Positions 36,726 through 45,983 of a DNA stretch of 64,000 nt are shown in pieces. The DNA is from Pinibacter aurantiacus (GTDB lineage Bacteria; Bacteroidota; Bacteroidia; Chitinophagales; Chitinophagaceae), in contig NZ_JAHSPG010000014.1 of NCBI RefSeq assembly GCF_019130065.1, forward strand, positions 124,001 to 188,000, given 5' to 3'. The position numbers were made by a program, and so were the translations under genes. The first letter of the stretch is position 1. Each line of letters starts with the position of its first letter. A model generated the notes under the pieces. The model had not been told where the DNA came from and searched no databases. It worked only from the letters and a program-made list of their open reading frames with translations.

Positions 36726-37682
36726 ATGTTTACAATCCTGACCGTAGATGATTTATATATCGCCAGGCGTTTGTTTCAGTTGGAGATACATCAAAGAAAT
36801 GGACAAGACTATGAGAACTTATTTTCAAAAGTCATGAGATTACACAATGTAGATTTCATCCAAATTAAACCCCAGGGACAATATGGTGACAGAAAGAACG
36901 ACGGGTTTATTAAATCAACCGGTCAATATTTTCAGGTGTATGCTCCGGAAAATCCTCATCAAAAGGAAAAGGAAGCAATTGAAAAACTGGCAACTGATTT
37001 TAGTGGATTGTACGCATACTGGCATGGAACAGTCACACCTGTTAAAGAGTTCAATTTTGTTTTAAATGATAAATATAAGGGTACTTATCCAACGTTACAT
37101 CCTGAATTAACTAAAATTGAGACTAATTATTTAGGAGTAACATGCAAAGCATTTTTAAGCCAACATTTAGAAGATATCTTTCTCAAACTTCCGCATCATC
37201 ATATTATTGATATTCTCGGTAAGATACCTATGGCGGAAGATATAAGTTTGGATACGTCGATACTGGGAGAGGTAATAGGACATCTAATCTCATTAAAAGA
37301 TGGATTGATTATTGAAAAATTCCCCGTAAATCCAAATTTTGAAGAAAAAATAATATTTAACTCGTTAAGTCAGCATGTTGCTACTTTTTTACGTTATGGT
37401 TCATATCAGGATGGCGCATTGAAAGAGTACTTTAAATTAAACAGCACATTTACAAAGGATGACCTTAAAAACACTTTTTCCCAACTATATAAAAATGCTG
37501 TAAATGAAATTCCCGATTCCTCAGAAAAAAATGACTTAGTGTTTTTCGATATTGTGAAAAAGGCATGTCCGGCGTCAGATAAAATATATCGTGATGCGGT
37601 TTTTGTGTTAATGGCCTATTTCTTCAGTTATTGCGATATATTTGAAGAACCTATTTTGAAGCAGCAACAAGAATTATTTTAA
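36726..37682 (+). CDS. ABC-3C system effector component
   Basis: A 318-residue protein, first of three overlapping genes. The N-terminal 100 residues contain GDRKNDGFIKSTGQYFQVYAPE (about 54-75), whose Asp59 and Q-V-Y-A-P-E strand resemble a restriction-endonuclease-like core. The C-terminal half is helical and ends in FVLMAYFFSYCDIFEEP, the type of ending seen in the C-terminal domain of ABC-three-component effectors. In these systems the effector is held in check by the middle component and the ABC ATPase and released on a trigger such as infection. It overlaps the next gene by one base. Confidence 0.65.
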   Translation: MFTILTVDDLYIARRLFQLEIHQRNGQDYENLFSKVMRLHNVDFIQIKPQGQYGDRKNDGFIKSTGQYFQVYAPENPHQKEKEAIEKLATDFSGLYAYWHGTVTPVKEFNFVLNDKYKGTYPTLHPELTKIETNYLGVTCKAFLSQHLEDIFLKLPHHHIIDILGKIPMAEDISLDTSILGEVIGHLISLKDGLIIEKFPVNPNFEEKIIFNSLSQHVATFLRYGSYQDGALKEYFKLNSTFTKDDLKNTFSQLYKNAVNEIPDSSEKNDLVFFDIVKKACPASDKIYRDAVFVLMAYFFSYCDIFEEPILKQQQELF

Positions 37683-37948
37683 TGATTTTACCTTCCAAGC
37701 ACATAAGAATATCGGAATCCCTGCTGGGTTTAGGTGCTTATCTTTTAAAATATTTACATGATGGACCTAAATCAGTAGATGAGCTTTGGTTTAAAGTTGG
37801 TAAACAAAATGAAACTAAAAAAGCTTTCGCTTATCATGGTTTCGATAATGTAGTTTTGGCGTTAAATTACTTATTTATAATTGGAGCTATTGATATTAAT
37901 TCTGAAGGACTAATTTACAATGCGGTTAATAAAACTATCAGCAAATAA
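37682..37948 (+). CDS. ABC-3C system middle component
   Basis: An 88-residue protein, read here as a winged-helix-type middle component (MC6-like). It starts MILPSKHIRISESLLGLGAY and has the DNVVLALNYLFIIGAID pattern characteristic of these proteins. It overlaps the effector gene by one base and the ATPase gene by 29 bases. The family is believed to bridge the effector and the ABC ATPase. Call made from gene order plus sequence pattern. Confidence 0.65.
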   Translation: MILPSKHIRISESLLGLGAYLLKYLHDGPKSVDELWFKVGKQNETKKAFAYHGFDNVVLALNYLFIIGAIDINSEGLIYNAVNKTISK

Positions 37949-39665
37949 TCCTGGGTTTAAAACAATTGAGTTTAACAGGTCTGGACTTTCACTCATAGTT
38001 GGAAGAAGACACAATAATGATTATACTCAAAATAAAAAAGATACTTATAATAGTGTTGGCAAATCACTTTCAATAGCCTTAATTAATTTTTGTTTAGGTT
38101 CCCAGAAAAATCCTGAATTTGAAACAAAACTTCCAGACTGGGATTTTAGCTTACAATTTGAAATTGATGATATTCCTTATACAGTCACACGTAAATGCAA
38201 TAATCAGAATATAATCTATTTGAATGATGAAGAAAAATCACTCAAAGAATTTACTGATTTCCTTGCATCAAAAATTTTTAATATTCCTGATTCAGCAAAA
38301 TATCTCACTTTCCGATCCTTATTGCCACGATTTATTCGCCCTCAAAAAGCAAGCTATAACTCATTTGATAACTTTATTCCAGAAGAGCAGGAGTTTCAAC
38401 GTACTATTAATAACGCTTTTCTTCTAGGACTAGATATTTTTCTAATCTTAAGAAAATTCAATCTTAAAGATGAACTTGATAAGATTGAGGACATGAGGAA
38501 GGCGTTTGAAAAAGACACCATTATAAAAACTTTTTTTGAACAGAACGATGATGATGATTTTGAAATTGATGTAGTGGATTTAAAGCTAAAAATTCAGAAG
38601 CTAGAGCAAAATTTATCGAAGTTTGAAGTTGCCGAAGATTACCACGAGGTTGTAAAAGAAGCAGACGATTTGAAAATTCAAATCAAAATGCTAGACAATA
38701 AAACGGCTACAATAAAAACAGCTATTTCCAATATTGATAAAAGCCTGGATATTACTCCTGATATTCCTAAGAAACGTATCGAACAGCTGTATAAGGAAGC
38801 AATGGTTAGTTTGCCTGACTCCGTAATAAAGCAATTAGCAGAGGTAGAAGAATTCAATAAAAAAATATTGGATAATAGATCTCAACGCTTGGTGAAAGAA
38901 AAAGAAGGATTCGAAAAAAAGCTTTATGAACTTGAATCGTTATCTAAAAGATTGGGAAAGTTAAAAGATGTAAAACTTGAGTACCTGAACAGCAAAAGTG
39001 CTTTGGATGAATTCACTAAGATGAATGAGCAACTTAAAGAACTGAAAATAAAATTTGATAGCATTGAAAAATATCGCCAATTAAAACAAGAATACAAAAG
39101 CAAGTCAGAAGAGCTTAAAAGAGAGTTTAGTTTAGAAAACACTAAAACATCAGAATATTTAGAAAAAAACCGACAACTAATTGAAAGCAATATTCTTATT
39201 TTTAAAGCTTTGACTGAGGAATTTTATGAACATAAAAGAGCCGGCATAGAAGTTAAAATTAACGAAGGAATCAATAAAAACCGCTTTGAAATTAAGGCTA
39301 AAATAGATGACGATAAAGGCGATGGAGTAAATGATGTAAAAATTTTTTGTTTTGACTGGACGTTGCTATTAGCAAAGCACAATCACAAAATGAAGTTTAT
39401 TTTTCATGACAGTAGATTATTATCTGAAATAGATTCAAGGCAACAGGCAACACTGTTTAATGTAGCTTATGAAAAAACTATTTCCAACAATTTGCAGTAT
39501 ATAATTTCCGCTAATCAAAATACACTCGATTCTTTAAAATTGGAGATGGGGGAAGACGAGTACAACAAAATTATTTCGGATCATATTGTGCTTGAGCTCA
39601 CCGATGAATCTGAAGAATCAAAACTGTTGGGTATAAAGATTGATTTGGACTATGATAAAGAGTAG
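37920..39665 (+). CDS. ABC-3C ATPase (DUF2326-type SMC-like protein)
   Basis: A 581-residue SMC/Rad50-like ATPase with an N-terminal nucleotide-binding lobe (LSLIVGRRHNNDYTQ, then NSVGKSLSIA with Gly47-Lys48-Ser49 as the Walker A core). The middle (about residues 175-430) is long coiled coil, rich in Glu/Lys. The C-terminal lobe has FIFHDSRLLSEIDSRQQATL, the Walker B/D-loop-like motif of the DUF2326 family. It is the sensor/motor of the three-gene conflict system. The sequence looks AT-rich compared with the flanking backbone, as expected for acquired DNA. Confidence 0.8.
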   Translation: MRLIKLSANNPGFKTIEFNRSGLSLIVGRRHNNDYTQNKKDTYNSVGKSLSIALINFCLGSQKNPEFETKLPDWDFSLQFEIDDIPYTVTRKCNNQNIIYLNDEEKSLKEFTDFLASKIFNIPDSAKYLTFRSLLPRFIRPQKASYNSFDNFIPEEQEFQRTINNAFLLGLDIFLILRKFNLKDELDKIEDMRKAFEKDTIIKTFFEQNDDDDFEIDVVDLKLKIQKLEQNLSKFEVAEDYHEVVKEADDLKIQIKMLDNKTATIKTAISNIDKSLDITPDIPKKRIEQLYKEAMVSLPDSVIKQLAEVEEFNKKILDNRSQRLVKEKEGFEKKLYELESLSKRLGKLKDVKLEYLNSKSALDEFTKMNEQLKELKIKFDSIEKYRQLKQEYKSKSEELKREFSLENTKTSEYLEKNRQLIESNILIFKALTEEFYEHKRAGIEVKINEGINKNRFEIKAKIDDDKGDGVNDVKIFCFDWTLLLAKHNHKMKFIFHDSRLLSEIDSRQQATLFNVAYEKTISNNLQYIISANQNTLDSLKLEMGEDEYNKIISDHIVLELTDESEESKLLGIKIDLDYDKE

Positions 39666-40076
39666 GGCTGCTTCTGAGCCAGTTTAAAAGAATCGCTTTA
39701 TCCAATTTCGTACATTATAAAATCAGAATTTCCTAACAAAATTCACTATATTAAAGACCTAAACCCAGCTACATGAAATTATCTCCATACAGCCACTGTA
39801 AACTACTTGTATATCTTCGCGCTGCGAAGGGTCAAGGTTCGTGCATCTTTTCAATACGGCTTACTTCAATCCAAAGCTTGTAAATTAATCTTTAGCTATG
39901 ATGCAGCCCGAAGGAACTTGGCTCGGCCTTAATAATTCTCATCACTTAGTATTTTATTGATCAACAATCCAAATACACAGAATATTAATTCCGCAAAACG
40001 TCCATGCTGTACGAATAGCTGTAATATTAGCTCCTAAATAAAACATTCCTTACATTAATAAATAAGACTAACTAAA
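39666..40076. other. Intergenic region between the ABC-3C operon and the Roco gene
   Basis: 411 bp without a plausible gene. It holds a small palindrome, CTTCGC, GCT loop, GCGAAG (39815-39829), that could be a terminator stem or operator, and an AT-rich stretch before the Roco start that probably contains its promoter. Confidence 0.4.
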
Positions 40077-42605
40077 ATGGTTTTAGAAAAAAAAATAAAA
40101 GCCAAAATTGACACTGTAAAAAAAGGTGAATGGGGATTATTGGAATTAAGAAACTGTGGCCTTACTGAAATTCCGGAAGAAATTTTTGAAATGCCATATC
40201 TAACTAGTATAGATTTTAGTAATGACGATTTTTGTGAAGAACAAAACAAAAATAAAATTAAAGAATTACCTGATAAGATTAAACACTTGACAAATCTTTA
40301 CAGAATTAACTTATCAGGAAATGCAGTTTCATCAATTAGCGAAAGTTTGATAAAACTAAAATCCTTTGAATTGCTGAATTTAAAAAATAACAAGCTAACC
40401 GATTTTTCAGCTAAGATAGCAAATATGCCATCTTTAAAACAGTTAATACTAGATGGGAATCCATTTGAAATGATTCCACCAGAAATTGTTGCAAGAGGAA
40501 TTGAATCGCTACGTAATTTTTTTATAGAGTTAGAGGAGAAAGATTTTCTATATGAGGCTAAGTTAATTATAGTCGGAGAAGGAAGAGTTGGCAAGACTTG
40601 TATTTCAAAAGCCTTAATTGATCCAGGCTTTAAACTAATAGATGAAGAAAGCACTGAGGGAATAAATATAAATCGATGGGTAATTCCAAAGGATGAAATA
40701 CAATTGATTAATCCTAGAATTCAACGAGATTTACAAATAAATATTTGGGATTTTGGAGGGCAGGAAATTTACCACTCGACACACCAATTCTTTTTGACAA
40801 AAAGGTCAATGTACATGATGGTTACGGAGTCGAGAAAAGAAGATAGCCACGATGACTTTTATTATTGGTTGAATATAATTAAACTTCTTGGAGACAAAAG
40901 TCCTGTTACACTTGTTCTAAATAAATGTGATCAACCTACCAAAGAACTTCCCGTAAAAGAATTTTCTATAACATTTGCCAATATCGTCGATTTCAAAAAA
41001 ATAAGTTTGAAGTCAGGATACGAACAGACAATTTCGGATTTGAGAAATAATCTCAAAACTATTGCCTCTAATTTGCCGCATATTGGAAATCCACTTCCGA
41101 AGAAGTGGGTAAATATTCGAATTGAGTTGGAAGGATTAAAACTCGCTGGAAAGAATTATATTTCCGAACAGCAATATTTAGAAATATGCCGTTCTCATTA
41201 TAGAAAAACAGAGAGCGCATTGTTTTTAAGTGAGTACTTTCATGACTTAGGTGTTCTATTACATTTTCAAGACGATATCGACTTAAAAGACACTGTGATT
41301 TTAAATCATGAATGGTTAACAACGGGAGTTTACAAGATTTTAGATGATCAACAAGTAATTGATAAGAAGGGCAAATTTTCTATCGAAGATCTTAAACGAA
41401 TCTGGCATGAAGAAGAATATCGATATAAAATTAGGGAGCTCATTACATTAATGAAAAACAAAAAATTCGATTTATGTTTTGAACTTTCTAATGGTGAATA
41501 TTTAGCTCCAAGGCTACTTCCTGTAGACGAGATAGAACATTCATGGGTAGACGACCCAAATAATTTACGGTTTGAAATACATTATCAATTTATGCCCAAA
41601 GGTATCTTGACAAGACTTATCGTAAAAATGAATCAAGATATTTTAGATAACAACTACTGGAGATACGGCGTTGTTTTACACTACCAAGGGACGAAAGCAA
41701 TCATACGTGAAAAGTATTTTGAAAACAAAATTTCGATTCAGCTCTCTGGTGTAAATAAAAGAGAATTTCTTTTTTTAATCAGGAAAACTATCAATGAAAT
41801 ACATAGGGATTTTAATAAACTCGAATTCAAGGAAATGGTGCCATGCATTTGTTCGCAATGTAAGCAATCTAATGAGCCATACTTCTATGAATTTGACTTG
41901 CTATTAAGATATGAAATGAATAACCTTGCTAAAATAAGGTGTAATAATAGTTTAGAAGAAGTGGGCGTTTTGCAACTTACAACAGATGTTATTAAGGGCC
42001 GCTTATCCGAAGAAAAAATGATTTTTTGTGAGAATACAAATGAAGCATTATTTAGAGAAACTGCAATTGCCAATGCGGTTTTTTGTGCTGAAAAAGATAG
42101 TGCTTCTGTTTTTTTCCAAGTTAGAACACGGCCACAGTTCTTTGGCTTAAGAGATAGAGATTTTTTAATTGATGGTGAAATAGAGAAAATCAGGAAAGTT
42201 TATCCTAACTATTTCATTCTCGACTACTATTGCATTGAAAATTACCTGTATCACCCGGAAAATATTGCAGAATTAAAACTAGATGGTTTCGATAAAAAAG
42301 CATACACTCAAGATCTAATTTCACAAAAAAATAGTAGAAAATTAGAGATAGTTTCAATCTTTAAAAAATCAAGGGATGGGTATCAGGAATTTAAAATTGA
42401 AAGAGAAAATTTGAGAACGAAAATTGATGAGAATGAAATAATTAAATATTTAGAATCTGACGATTTAGAGACATTTCTGAAGTCTTATAGCGTAAAAACA
42501 TACTTTAAAAAGACTTCAATCGAAAAGTATAATTTAAAGCAGACTGAATTAGTAAAAACTAAATGGTTTCTAGAAAGAATGGACAAACTAATGAATCGTA
42601 AATAG
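40077..42605 (+). CDS. Roco GTPase (LRR-Roc-COR) with TOPRIM-like C-terminal domain
   Basis: An 842-residue protein. Residues 15-150 hold leucine-rich repeats (LTNLYRINLSGNAVSSI). The Roc GTPase has its P-loop G-E-G-R-V-G-K-T at 167-174, switch II DFGGQE at 225-230 and NKCD at 282-285. The COR domain follows (about 343-480, with DLGVLLHFQDD). The tail from about 650 has AEKDSASVFF, then FGLRDRDF (about 688-695) and YCIENYLYHP (about 719-728), a pattern like DUF4435/TOPRIM nuclease domains. Bacterial Roco proteins bind GTP as dimers. Fusion to a TOPRIM-like effector in a defence-rich element suggests a GTP-controlled antiphage protein. Confidence 0.85.
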   Translation: MVLEKKIKAKIDTVKKGEWGLLELRNCGLTEIPEEIFEMPYLTSIDFSNDDFCEEQNKNKIKELPDKIKHLTNLYRINLSGNAVSSISESLIKLKSFELLNLKNNKLTDFSAKIANMPSLKQLILDGNPFEMIPPEIVARGIESLRNFFIELEEKDFLYEAKLIIVGEGRVGKTCISKALIDPGFKLIDEESTEGININRWVIPKDEIQLINPRIQRDLQINIWDFGGQEIYHSTHQFFLTKRSMYMMVTESRKEDSHDDFYYWLNIIKLLGDKSPVTLVLNKCDQPTKELPVKEFSITFANIVDFKKISLKSGYEQTISDLRNNLKTIASNLPHIGNPLPKKWVNIRIELEGLKLAGKNYISEQQYLEICRSHYRKTESALFLSEYFHDLGVLLHFQDDIDLKDTVILNHEWLTTGVYKILDDQQVIDKKGKFSIEDLKRIWHEEEYRYKIRELITLMKNKKFDLCFELSNGEYLAPRLLPVDEIEHSWVDDPNNLRFEIHYQFMPKGILTRLIVKMNQDILDNNYWRYGVVLHYQGTKAIIREKYFENKISIQLSGVNKREFLFLIRKTINEIHRDFNKLEFKEMVPCICSQCKQSNEPYFYEFDLLLRYEMNNLAKIRCNNSLEEVGVLQLTTDVIKGRLSEEKMIFCENTNEALFRETAIANAVFCAEKDSASVFFQVRTRPQFFGLRDRDFLIDGEIEKIRKVYPNYFILDYYCIENYLYHPENIAELKLDGFDKKAYTQDLISQKNSRKLEIVSIFKKSRDGYQEFKIERENLRTKIDENEIIKYLESDDLETFLKSYSVKTYFKKTSIEKYNLKQTELVKTKWFLERMDKLMNRK

Positions 42606-42688
42606 GGATTAAATTGTCATCCTAGTTGACGAATAGATATTCAGTCTTTTACAAACCATCGCACCTATCTGGAAAAACCGCCAATCCT

Positions 42689-42743
42689 GACCCCAGCTTC
42701 GTCACGACGATTTACACGTATTTTCTCGTGCGGAAGAGGGGTC
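42689..42743. repeat. Imperfect inverted repeat downstream of the integrase gene
   Basis: GACCCCAGCTTCGTCACG (42689-42706) and CGTGCGGAAGAGGGGTC (42727-42743) are imperfectly complementary with a 20-bp spacer. It lies 20 bp beyond the integrase stop (minus strand) and could be its terminator or a binding site for recombination proteins. Confidence 0.45.
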
Positions 42744-42763
42744 AACGTTGGCAAATTTTCCAC

Positions 42764-43999
42764 TCACAGGCTAAAGGTGCCTGTCAATTTGCTTTTTAAC
42801 ACTTGCATATCTTCGCTTGTTTTCACAGCTAATACACGCGCATAATGCAAAGTTTGTTTTAAGGTTTTGTGTCCCAACATTTCCTTTATTGTCGTGATTG
42901 GAACTCCGTTACCTAACGTCACAGATGTTCCAAATGTGTGTCTTGCAACGTGCGATGTCAGCTCCTTGTTAATATTGCATATAACGGCAATCTCCTTTAA
43001 ATACGAATTATACTTCTGGTTACTTAGAACAGGCAGTAGCATATTGTTGGCACAACACATAGGATCGTTTTCATATTTCTTCAATAGCTCAATACAAACC
43101 GGCAACAGTGGAATTTGTGACAGCACCCCTTCTTTTTGTCTGTCCTTACTGATCCAATATTCTCCGTCAAAACCTTTGACAACCTCAGATCTCTTTAATT
43201 GCCTTACATCAATAAATGCGAGTCCAGTAAAGCAGCAAAAAACAAATACATCGCGAACTCTTACTAACCGATCATTTGTGATTTCTTTTTCCATAATGGC
43301 TTTTAATTCGTCCATCATCAAAAATGTTGGCTTCACTTCAGTTCTTGTCATATCAAATCCTGCAAATGGATCACCCACTAACCATTTTTTCTCAACACAA
43401 TCCAAGACTATTTTTTTCATGTTGGCGAGGTTCTTAATTGCTGAATTATGAGCGCATTTTTTCTCTGTTCGTAGCCACGCATAAAAATCTTTTATAAATT
43501 CAACATCAAGCGAAAGAATATTCATGTCGGCCGCCTTGTATTTGTACTTTATAAATTCCTTCGTGTGAGTAAGCGACGTATTAAAGTTTGTCCAAGTCCC
43601 TTTAGCAACTCCGTTACCAATCATTTTACTCATTTCATCATTGTGCTTTTGAAAAAGGTAGATGAACATACGCCGCTGTTGTTCTACACCGCTCAAGATA
43701 TCCTTAATGGCATTTGCGGTGACGACTTTGCCCCTGTCAAGCAATATTCGTTTTGCTTCGTAAGCTTTAGTCTGCAGGGTATCCAAATAGATATTTAATT
43801 CCCTGGAGTCCTCCTTCTGCCCTGTAGCCCGGCCAGCGTCGACACTCCATCGCGACGGTTCCCATTTTCTTTTGCATGACAACTCCCTTGGAATTCCATC
43901 TACTGTAACTTTCAAATACACATCTTTTGCTCCACTTTTGTAATTTTTTGGCTTTTTTAAAAAGAAAAACAGCCCGATACTTTTTTCTAACATGATCAC
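42764..43999 (-). CDS. int: Tyrosine recombinase (site-specific integrase)
   Basis: A 411-residue integrase of the Bacteroidota ICE type: an N-terminal arm-binding domain (about 1-100), a SAM-like core-binding domain (about 105-205) and the catalytic domain (about 220-400). The H-x-x-R box is His350/Arg353 (HVARHTF), the next His is 377 (LGHKTL) and the nucleophile is Tyr386. The first catalytic Arg is replaced by Ala261 in CFTGLAF; IntDOT-type integrases also lack this residue. It is the right-most element gene, 246 bp from the 3' end of tRNA-Ser, the expected position for an integrase next to its attachment site. Confidence 0.93.
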   Translation of the reverse strand: MIMLEKSIGLFFFLKKPKNYKSGAKDVYLKVTVDGIPRELSCKRKWEPSRWSVDAGRATGQKEDSRELNIYLDTLQTKAYEAKRILLDRGKVVTANAIKDILSGVEQQRRMFIYLFQKHNDEMSKMIGNGVAKGTWTNFNTSLTHTKEFIKYKYKAADMNILSLDVEFIKDFYAWLRTEKKCAHNSAIKNLANMKKIVLDCVEKKWLVGDPFAGFDMTRTEVKPTFLMMDELKAIMEKEITNDRLVRVRDVFVFCCFTGLAFIDVRQLKRSEVVKGFDGEYWISKDRQKEGVLSQIPLLPVCIELLKKYENDPMCCANNMLLPVLSNQKYNSYLKEIAVICNINKELTSHVARHTFGTSVTLGNGVPITTIKEMLGHKTLKQTLHYARVLAVKTSEDMQVLKSKLTGTFSL

Positions 44000-44095
44000 A
44001 AAATTTTCCGGTTAACAAATATGAGAAAGTGATCATTTGAAGACAAGATGTTCAATTAATGAACCCCTTACTGGGCGTAGGTTTCGGCGGAAACC

Positions 44096-44129
44096 GTAGA
44101 GTACTTTTTGTCCGTTTAAAGTACTCTAC
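44096..44129. repeat. Perfect 12-bp inverted repeat between integrase and tRNA-Ser
   Basis: GTAGAGTACTTT (44096-44107) and AAAGTACTCTAC (44118-44129) with a 10-bp spacer. It sits between the integrase start and the tRNA gene and is a candidate core or arm site for the recombinase, or a regulatory site for int. Confidence 0.45.
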
Positions 44130-44186
44130 GATCTACTCGCGTTTATTATGAGATATTTTGGGCTTTTTTGATAGGTCGTAAAAACA

Positions 44187-44220
44187 AAAAAGCCCGTCAA
44201 ATCTGCATTTGCGGGCTTTT
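44187..44220. terminator. Terminator after tRNA-Ser
   Basis: AAAAGCCCG (44188-44196) and CGGGCTTTT (44212-44220) form a hairpin with T-runs on both strands, 25 bp from the 3' end of the minus-strand tRNA gene. Its intact presence means that the element end lies beyond it or the element supplied it. Confidence 0.8.
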
Positions 44221-44244
44221 GAAATGATTTATCAATGTACTCTG

Positions 44245-44333
44245 CGGTGAGGGTGGGATTCGAACCCACGGTACAGTGTAACCCGTACGACGATTTAGCA
44301 AACCGTTCCTTTCGGCCACTCAGGCACCTCACC
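44245..44333 (-). tRNA. tRNA-Ser (anticodon GCU)
   Basis: An 89-nt class II tRNA on the minus strand. The acceptor stem pairs GGTGAGG (from 44333) with CCTCACC (44246-44252), then the discriminator G at 44245. The anticodon loop reads TTGCTAA with GCT, which decodes serine AGC/AGU. The long variable arm and the TTCGAATC T-loop are present. The 3' CCA is not encoded. Serine tRNA genes are common integration targets, which fits the neighbouring integrase. Confidence 0.96.
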
Positions 44334-44456
44334 TACCTAGTCCCGATTTACGGGAGGGAGGCAAAAGTAAGACTTCATCTTATACAATCCAAAAACATCG
44401 CAAAAAGTTTTTTAAATAGGCGCCAAAGACCCACAAATAGGCAGATAATCTGATTC

Positions 44457-45956
44457 TTATGTCGGAAAAATAAAATATCTGTCCCTTACTTTTAACCTGA
44501 AATGAAACCGCGATTTCCACATCGGTTTGCCCAATGTTTCCTCCCAGCGATTCAGGTCGGCTTTTAGCTCCTTTGCTTTTTCAGGAAAATTCGTGGAAAC
44601 GTCATTACGCTCTCCGGGATCTTTTGAAAGATCATACAGGAATTCCACTTTTTCCTTCTCGTTTATGTAGAGCTTATACTCCCCTTTTCGTATTGCTTTG
44701 GAGTAGCCATTTCGCCAGTACAAAATATCATGTGGTGCATTGCTGTTCTCACCACTTACAAACGGAAGCAGATTTACGCCATCATACACTTTGCCCGCAG
44801 GCGCAGCAATGCCCGCCACACCAACTGCTGTTGAAAAAATATCCAGCGTGCTTACGGGCGACTGATAAGTTGCTCCTGCCGGAATTTTATCTGCATAGCT
44901 CATGATGTAGGGCACTTTTATGCCGCCATCAAATTCACACATCTTGCCTCCTTTGAGCGGTTCGTTGTCGGTAGCCGTCGTGTAAGTGGCGCCGCCGTTA
45001 TCGCTGGTAAAAATGATGAGCGTGTTTTTGTCGAGCCCGGTTTCTTTCAGCTTGCCTATTATTTTCCCTATCGCATCATCAAGTGCAGTGATCATTGCAT
45101 AGTACACCTGCTTTTGCGGTTCCGCAACGTTTGAAAATCTTGCCACAATATCTTTCGGTGCCTGGAAGGGAGTGTGTGGCGCATTAAAAGGCACATACAA
45201 AAAGAATGGACTGCTCTTATTTTGCTCGATGAATGCAACGGCCTCTTCTCCAAATTTGTTGGTGAGATATTCCGTTTCGTCCACAGCTTCGCCATTTCTT
45301 ACCAATGCACTGTATTTATGCCTGAACCATGTTGGCCTATCCAGAATATCATCGATGTGCTGGTTAACTATTGTTGGATCCTTTTCCGACGCATACAATC
45401 CTGCGGCAGCATAAAATCCGTAGAAGTAATCAAAGCCTTTTGCACCGGGCAGCTGATAGTCTGCCACTCCAAGGTTCCATTTCCCTATTGCTCCGGTTTT
45501 ATAGCCATTTTGCTTTAACACCTGTGCGAGTGTTATTTCATCTTTTGGCAAACCATTGGGCACAACAATTGAGTCCTTTGAAAGATCAATAATATCGCCT
45601 TCCTTGTGTGCCCTTCTATAAAATTTTTTCTTCTGCATCAGAGAAAGCTTCCCAATCGGTGCATCCTTTTCCTGGAACTCAAATCCAAAACGTTGCTGGT
45701 ATCTTCCGGTCAATATAGCTGCTCTCGAGGGACTGCAGATAGGTGATGTACAGTAACCATTCAGCATTTTTACACCACTCAATGCAAGTGAATCAATGTG
45801 TGGTGTTGGCACCACTTTATTGCCATACGTGCCTATGTCATGGTAGCCAAGATCATCTGCAAGTATGAATACGATATTAGGCTTCTGCTGCGCCTGCAGA
45901 ACGTGTGCATTTATGCTAAACACCAGGAAAAATATGGTAATGGCTCTCAACAACAT
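44457..45956 (-). CDS. Secreted sulfatase (formylglycine type)
   Basis: A 499-residue protein with a signal peptide (residues 1-22) and an arylsulfatase-type alkaline phosphatase fold. The metal residues sit in ADDLG (33-37). The formylglycine motif is C-S-P-S-R at 74-78, in which Cys74 must be oxidised by an activating enzyme. Another conserved segment is FTSDNGG (about 316). It should remove sulfate from carbohydrates or other esters in the periplasm. No sulfatase-activating gene or carbohydrate locus lies nearby. Confidence 0.9.
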   Translation of the reverse strand: MLLRAITIFFLVFSINAHVLQAQQKPNIVFILADDLGYHDIGTYGNKVVPTPHIDSLALSGVKMLNGYCTSPICSPSRAAILTGRYQQRFGFEFQEKDAPIGKLSLMQKKKFYRRAHKEGDIIDLSKDSIVVPNGLPKDEITLAQVLKQNGYKTGAIGKWNLGVADYQLPGAKGFDYFYGFYAAAGLYASEKDPTIVNQHIDDILDRPTWFRHKYSALVRNGEAVDETEYLTNKFGEEAVAFIEQNKSSPFFLYVPFNAPHTPFQAPKDIVARFSNVAEPQKQVYYAMITALDDAIGKIIGKLKETGLDKNTLIIFTSDNGGATYTTATDNEPLKGGKMCEFDGGIKVPYIMSYADKIPAGATYQSPVSTLDIFSTAVGVAGIAAPAGKVYDGVNLLPFVSGENSNAPHDILYWRNGYSKAIRKGEYKLYINEKEKVEFLYDLSKDPGERNDVSTNFPEKAKELKADLNRWEETLGKPMWKSRFHFRLKVRDRYFIFPT

Positions 45957-45983
45957 ATTTACAAATTAAACAGAATTAGAAGC

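Noticed and set aside
38924-39190. 88-residue minus-strand frame in the ABC ATPase
   Set aside because: It is the shadow of a coiled-coil coding region, giving Ser/Leu/Phe-rich translations.
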